From positions 349,148 to 413,147 of the forward strand of contig BCGN01000003.1 in NCBI GenBank assembly GCA_001599295.1: a stretch of 64,000 bases of DNA, written 5' to 3'. Numbering within the stretch: position 1 is the first letter of the stretch; the number at the start of each line of letters is the position of its first letter. Both the position numbers and the translations under genes were made by a program. The notes beneath the pieces are model-generated. The model was not told the origin of the DNA. It searched no databases and saw only the letters and a list, made by a program, of their open reading frames with translations. Below are positions 35,521 through 48,073 of this stretch, in pieces. The stretch is from Sporopachydermia quercuum. Lineage: Eukaryota; Ascomycota; Sporopachydermiomycetes; Sporopachydermiales; Sporopachydermiaceae.

Positions 35521-37670
35521 CTCTAATCAGTGATCGCGACAGTTACAAGTGCTAATACTTTTCTAAGGATGCTCCTGCTGGTGTGTCGTTCTGAGAGTTA
35601 TTTACCATTGATAATTCAACATTGGTTCAAAGGAGAAGGAAAAAAGACATCAAAAAATGGCGGAATAGTAGATAAATGGAAATGACTCAATTTAAGTTTA
35701 TTTGATTATGTAGATTATGCAGCAGATGATAAACTCTATTTCTTAGTTGTACGGAACGACGGTATTGGGTGGAGACTCTTNGGCCAAGTGGAGAAGTACG
35801 AATAATGCTAGTTCATAATGTCTTTTTATATCTGATATGGCAAGTGAAGGAAATATTGCAGATGCAGTTGTTTGACACATGTTTGTCTGGGTACTGGAAA
35901 TGATTATTTAATAAAGCTTTCTGATTGAGTATGATTTGTAGGCCAATGTACTAGTGAATTCCCCTGACGTGTAAGTTGATAGTGACATAATCGGATAAAG
36001 ATACCTTTCGTGCGATTACCCTTGACACTGGAAAATTGATGTCTACAGTGTTAAACAGCATTATGATCAAATTCAGTAATTTGGGGACAGCATGATGTAA
36101 TAGCAGATTATCACCGAAGGTATAACAAGCCTCAGAAATCGTATCCAATATACAAGTCGTTGGTGTGGCCTTCGTAATAACCCTTCTATACTCTACCTGC
36201 ACAGCAATAAATAAAAGCTATTCCCGGTTAGGCACGAACGGTATACTTCAATTCGGGAATAGAAGATTCCTGCATAAACTTAATTGCAAATTGTAAATGA
36301 TGTCACTCATTATGCGCTGAATTATTAGCTGCTTATTGCTGAATCTCGTGCCGAAAAAAGATTTAGAGGATAAGCAAATGAATTAGATATCAGAAGCTAT
36401 AGAATAGGAAGAAAAAGAAATAATGAGCAGTAATAGCGGAAAAGTTCATCCTAAAAATGCAAGTAAGAAATGGAAAAGGATGAGAGATCAATAGGGGGAG
36501 GGTCGAGAGATACCAATACAGTAATTGCTAATTTGGCAGTTGGAAGTTGTCCTTAACTTGTCTGTCCCGTGGGCTTACTTGAGACATAAAAACATATAAT
36601 ATGTAGTAGAATGCAATTAAGTTCTACATGGAGAACGTTAACTTAAAATATTTGTGTATGATATTTAAGTTATCTTGTAGTTTTAAGGAGTCTATGGAGG
36701 AGAAAAGTTCAGTTATTTCACACATACGTTTTACGTTAAGATTCTCAATATTGCATATGCATGCCTATTCCTACATATTTATACATATTACATGTCCTTA
36801 TTTATCACGTGGTGGAATTCGGACATTTTTTTTGCGAAAAGAAATAACGGCCAAATTAGCAATTACCTACCCATACCAANATCAGATTATCAGATCAGCT
36901 TGAAACTTTTCACTTAGAGGAATTTCTTGCGGTACTCATGAGAAGATTTCAAAGTGCCGATTTTTAATTTGGTCTTTAATAGTGTTCAATTATTTTGAAG
37001 GCAGTTGTAATATATGACTATACTTTACTGATTGTATGATTTTTGTACCGCAAAGACGGTATCAGATCGACTAAACCTACTGGTAGATGAGAGTAATAAA
37101 GTCAATGATAAGAAATCAAATAATGCATACTATAAAACCTTAAGTTGAAATAAAGTTTGAAAGATGCTGTATAATTTATGCTCATTACTTCACTTTTGAT
37201 TCGATATTTGTTCATGGATTGGAGTGAACAAAGTATGGCTAAGTTAAAATGAGAAACTGTGATTATGAGAAATGCATGTATCTTGTAATTGGAACATAGT
37301 AATTGACTACCAAACAGGTTATTGATGGTACCTCTGTTAGTTCATATGGATATTCCAATCAAACTCTATCTTTAAGTAGGACTTGCATGATCCTGCAAAG
37401 AAATGTTAACCTTAATTTGGACTCCTCGCAAGAAATGAATGATTATTGATTATTGGAAAATGAAGAATAGATTAGATAATCACGACGTTTTATTCCTCGG
37501 AACAAAAAAAACAGATTTATATCAAATTATCATTACATGGCAATACGCTACTATATCAAGTCAATTCCCGTCTACGATCTGAATCATCAACAATCACGTA
37601 CAACACATACAGCATAGAGACATGAATCCTATCATTAGAGACAATGGTATGATAAAGTATAATATTCAGT
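35521..37670. other. Intergenic region upstream of the GH63-like gene
   Basis: 2.15 kb between two minus-strand genes. Contains an open minus-strand frame at 35951-36202 that looks protein-like and is preceded by a branch-like CCTAACC and a pyrimidine-rich TGCAG, but no upstream exon was found (see findings). The plus-strand frame 36628-36903 is not supported. Confidence 0.45.
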
Positions 37671-40600
37671 TTATTTCTTAGCCTTCTTTGGTTTCTTGGC
37701 TGTGGAAGCTTTCTTTTTAGCACTACCTTTGGCACCACCTTTAGTTTGTTTGATAAACTTGTTCTTTGAAATATCCTCTTCTTCTTCCTTCTTCTCATCA
37801 TTAACCTCTTCGTCATCTTCTTCAAATGCATCATCAATATCAGGCATCTCCTTCTTACGTTTACCTAAAGAAGTTCCAACGCTTGAGCCTGGTTTCAAAA
37901 TCGCCATAGGATGTGACATAGAATTATACTTTCTGGTGAATGCTGATTTGACCTGGGTACTTAGTTGTTTGGTAATCATTTCACCCTTATTATCATCTCC
38001 AACACCAAAATCAATTATCGTATCCCAATCCTCCTTAGTAAGGTAATAGTAGTCTAATTCTTCAATAATCTCAACAATTCCATCAACACCTTTTTCGAGA
38101 ATTGGCTTGGAAAGAGTCTTTGCCCATAATGGTATATAAGAAAGACGCAATTCGTCTCTACTACCACTAATTCTTAATCTAGCATGATACTGAATTTCTT
38201 GCAATAGTCTCATATACTTTCCTTGCTTAGAATTTTGACCCAAGAACGATGTGAAATTATACCGACGAGTACCATTTCCTGCCACGTAATAACTGGGTAA
38301 AACAGTAGATGTTACAGCATGAAAAGGCATAAGACTCCATTGTTGTTCGGAGCTATGAATCTTTCGATCCACCAAATCCCCATCAGAAATCGATTCTGCC
38401 GCGTTGGCCACTAGTTCTAAATGCTGTAAATCGTTTTCACGATTATTCTTTCCATGCAATAATCTAGGTCTTGTGTTCACATAGTTCTCCTGAATCATCA
38501 GAGGAACAAAAGAGAAGTCGTGGAAGTACAATTCAATCTTATCATTGAGTGTCTCAGAACCAGGACCTTCTCTCCATATTGCTCCAGAAAGTAACCTAGA
38601 GTTGATATCAAAAGGTTTGAGAACAATATGTTTTTCCCAGGCTTTAGCGACTGATTTACTATTTTCATGACTAATACGTTTCTCTGTGCTGGTGACTGTT
38701 GATAATAAATTGATAATCTGACGAATATCACCACCTGTTGACGCTACCAACATATCAATTACACTTGGCTCAATCTTGAATTTCTCTTTGAAAGCAATTG
38801 ACATGATTCTTGTTTTGATAGCATTAGCATCAGGTCTTCTGAATGGTAAATCAAGTGTCACACGGTCAAAAGGTCTCATTTTGGGTAGTGACTTATCATT
38901 ACATATAAGAATCAACGGGACATTCGTAGTTCTGCAGAATTGAGCCATTTGTCCAACGCCACCATAATCACCACTTGACATACCATCGACCTCATCCATG
39001 ATCACACAGAATTTGTTGTTATTATCACTTGGTTTTCCCGGTTTCTCCCTATTTGAGAAATATCCTACCAGTGATGTGTTGTTCAAGACACCTTTCACTT
39101 TTTCATTCAGAAGAGACTTGCTACGAACGTCTGAGGCATTGTTTTCAAGCACGTCATAACCTAGCTGATGGGCAACTATATGGGCAGAAGTTGTTTTACC
39201 AATCCCTGGTGGACCAGAGATCAACACAGCTCTAAAGATTCCAGTGCCATCTTTTCCCGGCGACTTGAAGCCTTTTGCATGATTGCTTGACCAATTCTTC
39301 AACCAATTGTATAGTTTAGTTACAGAACCTTTATTACCACAGATGTCCTCAAGGGTTTTAGGAGCATATTTGACAGTCCATAGTTGCTCTGAAGGACTTC
39401 GTGATAAACCATTGGAGACATTTTCTTTACCTGAGATATCTTCACTTTTCACTTTGCTGGAGGAAGAAGAGGTAGCAGATGTAGCAGCGGTAGCTTTTGC
39501 TCTTGCCTTGTCTTCTTTGTCTTCTTGTTCGATCATTCTTTCAGCCATTTCTCTCGCTTTACGTTCTTCTTCGCGTTGTTTTTCTAGTGACTGTTGAGCG
39601 GCTTTACCCGATCCACCATCAGCTGGCATGCTTGCTATCAACTGGAGAAACCCATCTTCGTTTATTGCCTTCACTCCTAGTTTTTTAATTGTATCGACTT
39701 TCTTGGGTCCTGCTTCAGCACCAAGAACTACCACTGTAGTGTTTCTGGATATAGATTTAGTTACTTTGGCGCCATATCGTTTAGCTAAGCCCTCAGCATC
39801 TTCACGCTGTAAAGAGTCTAGCACACCAGTGAAAACGATTGTGAAACCAGCTAGACAATTAGGTTGTCCAACAGGCAAGTCCTTAGCTACAGAAACTGTA
39901 GGAGCAGCCGATTGTCTTGCTTTGAAATCTTTAAATGAAAAACTAGTATCGGATACATCTGGCAATTCTGCATCCGGTATAGTTTTCAATATCGTACAAG
40001 CAGTTGATTCACCTTCCGGTACAGTTGCAGCTGATATAGCTTTAGGCTTAGATTTTTGCTTCGGTTTTGGTTTTACTGGAGATTCTTCAAGTTTTGTTAT
40101 CAATTCAGGTTCAGGATCAGATTTTCCTTTTCTAGGCTTAGTCTTTTCTGGCGTTATAATGGTAGTTGTTTGATTTGATTTTTTCTTCAATTTTGGAGCA
40201 GATTCTAAGATTTCAAAATCTTCTTCGTCCAAATCATCAAGAAAATTGTCACCATCATCCTCTTCAGCATCAGGTTCAAATTTATCGTCGTCATAGTCTT
40301 TATCTTCGTCATCATCGTCAAAATCTTCAAAATCTTCATCGCTGTCCTCGTATATGTATTTTGATTTTTTCTTTGCTGGAGATCTTTTTGGCGAAGCCTT
40401 CTTAGGTATTTGTGAAGAGCTCTTCGTTGTGCTTGATGTTTTGGTTTGCTCTTTTCTACGTCGATTGCTCGCTGGTGGATCACTACTAGATTATCGATGT
40501 TAGCTGTTACTGGGATTGAAGATTGACTGAGCTATGCTTTATAAGCAAGAAATGTACATACTCTATAATCTCAACGAAGTCATCTTCATCATCGCTTTCA

Positions 40601-40929
40601 GCTACTAGTGAATATATCAGTTAGTTAGTTACCTTGAACAATTTATCAGCGATATAGCACATGGAATGTAGCAATTGACGCGTCACAACAAAAGGAGACA
40701 TACCAATTGCTCGTGTTCTTTTACTTTTAGATCCTGCAGGAGCTGACTTTGAGATCTTAGATGCAGCAGATTTAGGATCACCTTTGCTAGCCTTTAATGA
40801 TGTTAGTGACATTCAACAATTGCAATTGCGCCATACTCGAGCATTGAACATCAGTTCTTGTGAGTGCAATTATTTGCTTACTGGTTTGGATGATCCTTTC
40901 GAGGATTTAAAAAAGCTGGTTATATCCAT
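37671..40929 (-). CDS. RFC1: Replication factor C large subunit, three 5' introns
   Basis: Exons 40882-40929, 40704-40791, 40562-40604 and 37671-40482 join to 996 residues. Rfc1 is the large subunit of the PCNA clamp loader. Exon 1 encodes MDITSFFKSSKG, a PCNA-binding box (ITSFF) at the extreme N-terminus as in other Rfc1 proteins. An acidic stretch follows. The BRCT domain at about 247-325 has GFTIVFTGVLDSLQRED and VTKSISRNTTVVVLGAEAGP. The AAA+ domain shows LWTVKYAPKTLEDICGNKGS, Walker A GPPGIGKTTSAH near 480, CVIMDEVDGMSSGDYGG near 558, and LICNDKSLPKMRPFDRVTLD. The RFC1 collar ends TRKYNSMSHPMAI, followed by acidic and Lys-rich tails. Donors are GTAAGC, GTATGT and GTATGT. The two small middle exons are supported by exact phase continuity. 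Confidence 0.97.
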
Positions 40930-41653
40930 GGCGCATCAAGTTCCATGAAGAACTCAGCCAGANTTTTGTATCAAAAAATAGAATAGCCAGGGAGACTCTT
41001 TCCTTGTGATAAATGAATAGGAGCAGGCTTGCGTTAAGAATAATTAATTCACTTCTTATTTTCGTTATCCTTCACTGTTCGCGCGATACATAGTTACTTG
41101 TTATTCATAAAGACGTGTTATGGGACATCAACATTATTTGGATCACATGATATGAACAATTAAATTGAAGAAGAGCGTTTATCATAGTTACCCGCTTGAT
41201 GAATATTAAACGCATACATCTGTAAGTTATGCACAATTATACATACAGTTTATCCTTGATTTCAGTCTGCTTGGTTCTTCCACGCATGAAACGACCAGCA
41301 AAGTGCTCTGTCTGAGCGAACGAGGCTCATACCGGCCGTAAGACAAAAAAAACAATAAACAAATCTAACGATTGAAGAAGAATTGATATAGATATTTTTA
41401 TTTGGAGTTAATTGGTGCTGTCCAATATTGGAGATCACTCAATTGTTAGTCAAGACCAAATCGTTACGTTATTGATTGGACTGGGCACAATTAAGTAGTA
41501 GAACGGCTTTATTTGACATTAAGATCTAATTAATAAATTAGCTCTAAAAAATTGTCAGCTGCCACTCTTTTGCTGATTATTGAACAGAGAAAGATACCAT
41601 CCTCACAGTCGAATGATTTGAACGTATTTGAGTAGTATTGAACAGATATAAAA
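40930..41653. promoter_or_regulatory. Divergent RFC1/RUD3 promoter with a GCGCG element
   Basis: 724 bp. TTCGCGCGAT at 41078-41087 lies about 150 bp upstream of the RFC1 ATG and resembles the G1/S (MBF/E2F-type, CGCG core) sites in front of replication genes. Function is inferred. One ambiguous base at 40963. Confidence 0.35.
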
Positions 41654-43147
41654 ATGGCTAGGAAGCAAAACAAATCAAGAAATAAAGGTAAAACGAGCAA
41701 TGAACCAGCTAAAACGGTTGAACCAGCGTCCACTGACGTGACGGAAGTGGAATCAGTAGCCGAAGAGGTAGAAGCGGATACTACTGGAGATGTGAATTCT
41801 GTGGTTGAAAATGGATCGAATGACTCACTAGAAACACCAGAGACAATCGAAGAGAGCACTCCTAATGGTAATGATGCAACCAGTGCAGTTGTGGAAGAAG
41901 GAGAATCAAGTATTGGGGAGGAGAGAAATACTCCTAAGAAGACTTCAGGGAACACATCCAACCATAAATCATCTAGTGAAGAGGAGCTTGAGCTTCAAGT
42001 GCAGAAATTGAGAAGTCAGATCGAAGCTATAACAATACAACATAAATCAGAGATGGACAGTTTGCAAGGAGAATTAAATCAAGCAGTTAGCGAAAAAGAA
42101 GAGAAAGAAGATGCATATGAACAACTACTTAGTAGAATTTCTGGAATGAAAAACGTGTTCAGTAAAATGAAAGAATCACAAGAGGAATTAGAACGTAGTA
42201 ACGAAGAGTTAGAGCAGCTGAAAGCAGAGAATGAAGCTTTGCATAGAACAATGGACCAGTTGAAAGAGGAGACGGTAGATTTGAACAGTGAATGTGAGAG
42301 ATTGAGTAAAGACTTATCCAGTATAAAGAAATCTTCGTCTGCAGAGCAAAATGATTTGAATTTACAGATACGACATCTACAGAATGAAAACAATCAATTG
42401 AAGAAACAAGTAAAAGAATTAAAGTCAAAAGAAGAGGAATTTTATTTAGCTATGAAAGAATTAGACATGGATACAGATAGTTTCCAAAGTCAGATAGCTG
42501 AATTACAAGAAAGGGTGGAAGAGAAAAATAACTTAATCGAAGGATTAGAGTCCGAAGTGGAAAAATATGCTTCAAGCATTGACGAATTACAAAAAAAGAA
42601 TGAAAAGTTAGAACAGGCTAAAGCAGAAGACTTGAAGGAGCTTGAGAAGATCAAAATAAGTTTGGGCAAACAAATAGAAGAAGAGATAGCTAAAGCATCA
42701 AATTACGAAGGTGAGATTGAACGGTTAAGAGAACAATTGAGCATTATTGAAAAGTTGGAGAAGGAACTAAAAGACAAGCAACTACAAATAGGAAAGCTAC
42801 GACACGAAGCAATTATTCTGAATGATCATCTAACTAAAGCATTGAAGCTGATCAAGAAACAATCTGAGTCGGAATCAGTTGATAAGGTGCTAGTAACCAA
42901 TTTGTTCCTGTCTTTCTTAAACTTCCCAAGAGCCGACTCCAAGAAATTTGAAGCTTTGAGATTGATATCTGTCGTCTTAGGATGGAATGAAGATCAAAAC
43001 GTTCAAGCAGGACTGTCGCATTCCTTATCAAATCCATCAAATGCAGCAAACCATGAAATACGATCGGCATTAGGTAAAAGTGACTCAGTTGAAGGGTTTG
43101 GCTCACTTTGGACTGAGTTCTTAGAAAGAGAAGCATCCAAGAAATAA
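41654..43147 (+). CDS. RUD3: Golgin Rud3, coiled coil with GRAB domain
   Basis: 497 residues, near S. cerevisiae Rud3 (484). Rud3 is a cis-Golgi matrix golgin recruited by Arf1 through its C-terminal GRAB (GRIP-related Arf-binding) domain. The N-terminus is basic (MARKQNKSRNKGKTS), then acidic and Ser-rich to about residue 110. A continuous coiled coil runs from about 110 to 400 with heptads such as ELEQLKAENEALHRTMDQLK. The GRAB region at about 409-455 reads VTNLFLSFLNFPRADSKKFE followed by ALRLISVVLGWNEDQNVQAG. Imh1-type GRIP golgins are much longer, so Rud3 is the better fit. No intron. Confidence 0.82.
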   Translation: MARKQNKSRNKGKTSNEPAKTVEPASTDVTEVESVAEEVEADTTGDVNSVVENGSNDSLETPETIEESTPNGNDATSAVVEEGESSIGEERNTPKKTSGNTSNHKSSSEEELELQVQKLRSQIEAITIQHKSEMDSLQGELNQAVSEKEEKEDAYEQLLSRISGMKNVFSKMKESQEELERSNEELEQLKAENEALHRTMDQLKEETVDLNSECERLSKDLSSIKKSSSAEQNDLNLQIRHLQNENNQLKKQVKELKSKEEEFYLAMKELDMDTDSFQSQIAELQERVEEKNNLIEGLESEVEKYASSIDELQKKNEKLEQAKAEDLKELEKIKISLGKQIEEEIAKASNYEGEIERLREQLSIIEKLEKELKDKQLQIGKLRHEAIILNDHLTKALKLIKKQSESESVDKVLVTNLFLSFLNFPRADSKKFEALRLISVVLGWNEDQNVQAGLSHSLSNPSNAANHEIRSALGKSDSVEGFGSLWTEFLEREASKK

Positions 43148-43745
43148 TAATATAGTTCACATAACATCCTATATAGCTGCATTCCAATAGTTTATCCCAT
43201 TTGTTATTCAAATATATCTTCTTATGACACCAATAATACTCTCTTCTGCGTTTCAACTTTGATTTTTCAATCAATCAATCAATCACTCTCCTTCGATATA
43301 TCCTAGTCAAGGAACCAAATTCAATGCATCTTAATGCAGGGAAGTCAGATTTGTTTTGCTTTTTTCAGAAATAAAGTTTCATAAAACTGAACCATAAAGT
43401 AACATGACTTAATGTAGCCCAGCCCTTGGCTCACTATTATGTCATAGTGGTCAGATCACAGGGTAATTTCAACCTGTTTTTTTTTTTTTTTCCCCTTGTT
43501 TCATCAACATCTACTAATGATCTTCATGAACTTGATGTGATTTGTGATCGTACTTAAAACTAGGAAGTCGCGGCAAGAATGAGAGAGCTAATAGCTAGTT
43601 TCTCGTCTTAAATTTCGCTCTAGAGAGAAAGTAAATGTATGAGAACTGGGATAACACAAAGATACATTTTAAAGACTTCAAAGTGATAACAAAAGAGCGA
43701 TAATAGAGATAACAGATATTCACATTAACAACGAATTATAAAATA
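43148..43745. other. Intergenic region with a poly-T tract
   Basis: 598 bp between RUD3 and the oxidoreductase gene. A T-tract of about 15 lies at 43478-43492, and ATCA repeats occur near 43270. No gene seen. Confidence 0.55.
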
Positions 43746-44843
43746 ATGTCTGGAGTACAGGAAGTCGCAAAGGAGATTTCGGTCAAGGCTTTGACATACG
43801 TTACCAATTCTGGTACAGCCAATTTCTCTTACTCAACTATCAAACTACCACCAGCACCTGATTCAATTGTGGTTAAGGTAAAGAATGCAACAATTAATCC
43901 GCTTGACTTCAAAATAATGCACTCATCATTGTCTTCATATATTCCTGGTGAAAAAGGAATTGGTAGGGAGTTCAGTGGTCAAGTTCAGTATTTTGGAAAA
44001 AATGTTAGAGATTATCAAGTTGGTGATTACGTGTGTGGTGTGACGTATGACATTAGAAAAGGAACAATCAGATCAGAAATTGCTCTTGATGAAAATAAGG
44101 ATACTATTACCAAAATTCCTGATAATTTGTCCTTGATTGAGTCATGCGCTTTTCCTTTGAGTTATGGAACGGCTTATCAATGTTTAGAACATATTGATTG
44201 GAAGTCATTGAATGAAAAGAACGGGTACACTTCGGTTCTTATATTAGGGGGCGCAACANCTGCAGGAAGATATGCTACTCAAATAAGTAAGCATTACCAT
44301 AACATTACTAAACTTGTCACCACTTGTTCTACAAAATCGTCAGAGGTAATTAAGGGTTATGGTGCTGATATCACAATTGATTATCAATCCGAGGAACCAT
44401 TAGATAGTCAAGTTATTAAAGTCATCACTGAACAATTAGATGGCAAGAAGTTTGATGCTGTCATTGATTGTGTAGGTGGCAAAGATTTATTTTCAAAAAT
44501 CGGTGACATTTTAAATCCAAAGAAGGAAGGAGCAGCTTATGTTACAATTGTTGGTGATACTAAGAATAAATTTGATCTTGGAGGTCCTTTTGGATATTTC
44601 AGTGAACCAGGGATGATCGGAAGAAAGCTGTTTGGCACATTCTGGGGATTTCGATATCACGTGGTAAATGTGAAAAAAGGTGATTGGATTAATATCGCTA
44701 AAAAAGAAATAGAGAAAGGGTATATGAAAATCCCAATAGACGAAGTACTACCTTGGGACGATTGGGAGAAAGCCATGGATAAAGTTGGTCATAGGAAAGC
44801 AAGTGGAAAGGTTGTTCTACGAATTGATGATTTTGTTGATTAG
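43746..44843 (+). CDS. Zinc-less MDR oxidoreductase, Yim1/Ast-like
   Basis: 365 residues of the medium-chain dehydrogenase/reductase superfamily, quinone-oxidoreductase type, without the catalytic zinc cysteines. The N-terminal GroES-like part includes VVKVKNATINPLDFKIMHSS and GREFSGQVQYFGKNVRDYQV. The Rossmann part has TSVLILGGATXAGRYATQ, FDAVIDCVGGKDLF and AAYVTIVGDTKNKFD. The C-terminus MKIPIDEVLPWDDWEKAMDK then ASGKVVLRI matches the Yim1 ending. In yeast Yim1 is linked to DNA-damage response and lipid particles, and Ast1/Ast2 to plasma-membrane traffic; the substrate is unknown. An ambiguous base is at the first position of one codon in the nucleotide-binding loop. Either Yim1 or Ast ancestry is possible. 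Confidence 0.85.
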   Translation: MSGVQEVAKEISVKALTYVTNSGTANFSYSTIKLPPAPDSIVVKVKNATINPLDFKIMHSSLSSYIPGEKGIGREFSGQVQYFGKNVRDYQVGDYVCGVTYDIRKGTIRSEIALDENKDTITKIPDNLSLIESCAFPLSYGTAYQCLEHIDWKSLNEKNGYTSVLILGGATXAGRYATQISKHYHNITKLVTTCSTKSSEVIKGYGADITIDYQSEEPLDSQVIKVITEQLDGKKFDAVIDCVGGKDLFSKIGDILNPKKEGAAYVTIVGDTKNKFDLGGPFGYFSEPGMIGRKLFGTFWGFRYHVVNVKKGDWINIAKKEIEKGYMKIPIDEVLPWDDWEKAMDKVGHRKASGKVVLRIDDFVD

Positions 44844-44900
44844 AAATTGATATCGGAAGTTAAACACTCGAACTTAAAAACGATAGGTTATAACTAATCA

Positions 44901-44925
44901 TTTTGTTTTGTTTTGTTTTGTTTTG
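44901..44925. repeat. Pentanucleotide microsatellite (TTTTG)5
   Basis: Five perfect TTTTG units about 60 bp after the oxidoreductase stop codon. Confidence 0.95.
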
Positions 44926-45074
44926 ATGATTCTCTAACAAGTCTCCATATTGATTGTCATATTAATGTTTTCCAAATATGTCTCCCTGCTTCTTTAAACC
45001 AAATCTTCTCTTTTCTGTCTGGTTTTGAGATTAAGTTTATATTTGGGTTTGGGTTAAAGTTAATGCAGGTTAGT

Positions 45075-45130
45075 TCACATGCAGACCGATGAACTCAACT
45101 TTAAGTGCGTCTAACGGTCTATGCATGTGA
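45075..45130. repeat. Imperfect inverted repeat, 14-bp stem
   Basis: TCACATGCA plus GACCG on the left pair with CGGTC plus TGCATGTGA on the right, with a 2-base bulge (TA) and a 26-base loop. It could form a hairpin in RNA of either strand. It lies in no called gene. Confidence 0.75.
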
Positions 45131-46932
45131 AAAGCATGTTCTTGTCATCAGAGATGACCACCATATCTAACCTGTCAGCTAACATTTATCCTTATCCTTA
45201 ACTTCAGCTTAATAGTAATTAAGATTTATGTATAGCAAATTGTTCATAAGACCAACAGTATTGTAGATATGTCTGAGTATATTATTTGATGGTCATGGGC
45301 ACTCGTTATGTGGCAGTCATGGGTCCGCTAAGTTCTACTAAATCTACCGTGAGATTTCTCTCTTAAGTTCAATTATAACTAAGATAAGTTATACTTCACT
45401 CAAATATTGCATTCCCGATTACAAAGCTAATATCACAGGAAAAAGAAATTCGAATGAGATTTAATTGGGGTGGTTGAATTCACCAGCTTTGATGTAGTAA
45501 AGAAGGTAGTGGTTGACAAAAGANTTAATATCCGTTAGGGTAATGTTTGCAATTGTACTTTGTACTTTAAATAGTGGACATAGTAACACTAAATTTAACT
45601 CGTTATCTCCTTTCTCTGTTTATTTAGGTATAATTTATACGTACCTTCACAAAGCCATTTGGAGCTCATTATTTTGAAAGAATAGTCAATCATTAGTCCT
45701 AACAGGAAAGGAGCGGTATCAGTATCAAGATTTACTGTGCAGATATTCAGCTACACCATTGATTACAAGTCACAAGGGGCTTCAGATTACCAAGTCATTC
45801 GTACTATTCAGAGGGAACTGATTAAGGACACCGCACTTTTTGCGTTTGGTTGGTCAAATACTAAAGTCAAAGCAAAGAAAATTAGCTTACATTAGAATAC
45901 TACGAATTAGAGCAATATTGGCGAATCAGCAGGATATTCTCAGAACTCAATATAGAAGGAAACATTTTGGTACTTCCGGGGCAATTCGTTATATAGAAGA
46001 GCGTGTTATACCTGATGACTGGATTGAAGTTGTTAAGAATGACTTGGAGAGCGATCATACAAGAAAATAAAAGATAGTAGAAGCATTGAGAATAAGTGTT
46101 CGATGTGTTGCAGCGGAGATAATTGCAAGGTAAAAATAGTTTGGATATCAAAATTGGTATAGTATAGTATGACCTGCCGTTCAAGTTTCTCATCTACCTT
46201 TCTTTTTTGAAAGATATTGTGGTACGTGATAAATACCTTGAAATTAATATCAGAAGACACTTGTGATCCTTATTGCGTAGTAAGTATTTTCAGGTTTGAG
46301 ATTTTACTGAAATGATTTGTTTGACCATCTATGCGTCAGTCTATCAGAATATGCATTATTCTGTCTNTTCCAGCGTGACATTCCAATCCATTATCTTCAA
46401 TCNTGCTTTTGTACCCATGCATAATAAAGTGATTCAAATCTTGTTCTTGATTTAAAATCTGTAATTCATCATTCCCAGCCCACATCACAAAAGATTATCC
46501 TAATCGTTCGAGATTCAATTTTTTCTACCTGAAAATTATTAGTTTTGGAAGACGCGTTCCGAAATAATACAAGATGTCTAAATACAGGTCTTGATCGCGG
46601 TACTGAAAACTGTTTACTTAGACCTCCTTCATGAAATAGGTAAGTAAATATTGACAGGTTGACTAATCTGTCAATATTTCTCACTATGTTTTGTTNTGTC
46701 TTGTAGAATAAGATAAATTTACTATGTCCAATTCGTTCTTTTTATTAGCAGATTGTTACTTTGATCATTGAAGTTTAATGAAATGCCGTCAGTGGCAGTA
46801 GGATCTTATATAAGTTTAATAGAATACCTAGAAGTACCTACTGAGTAAGATTGACAATATTTAAAACAATATAGCATAAAAACTAGGAATCTCAAGTATA
46901 ACAATTATTTGGAAAACAATTCGATACTCAAA

Positions 46933-48073
<1,141 letters not shown>

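Larger units (their letters stand above)
44844..46932. other. Intergenic region with pentanucleotide repeat and a stem-loop
   Basis: 2.1 kb before the epimerase gene. Contains (TTTTG)5 at 44901-44925, a 14-bp imperfect stem-loop at 45075-45130, and an open plus-strand frame at 45822-46070 with no ATG (see findings). Ambiguous bases at 45524, 46367, 46403 and 46697. Confidence 0.5.

Noticed and set aside
36628-36903. 91-codon plus-strand ATG frame
   Set aside because: No pattern of conservation or domain; contains an ambiguous codon and AT-driven composition.
37556-37837. Frames overlapping RFC1, the GH63-like gene, RUD3 and URK1 on other phases or strands
   Set aside because: Shadows of confident genes; the true frames carry the family motifs.
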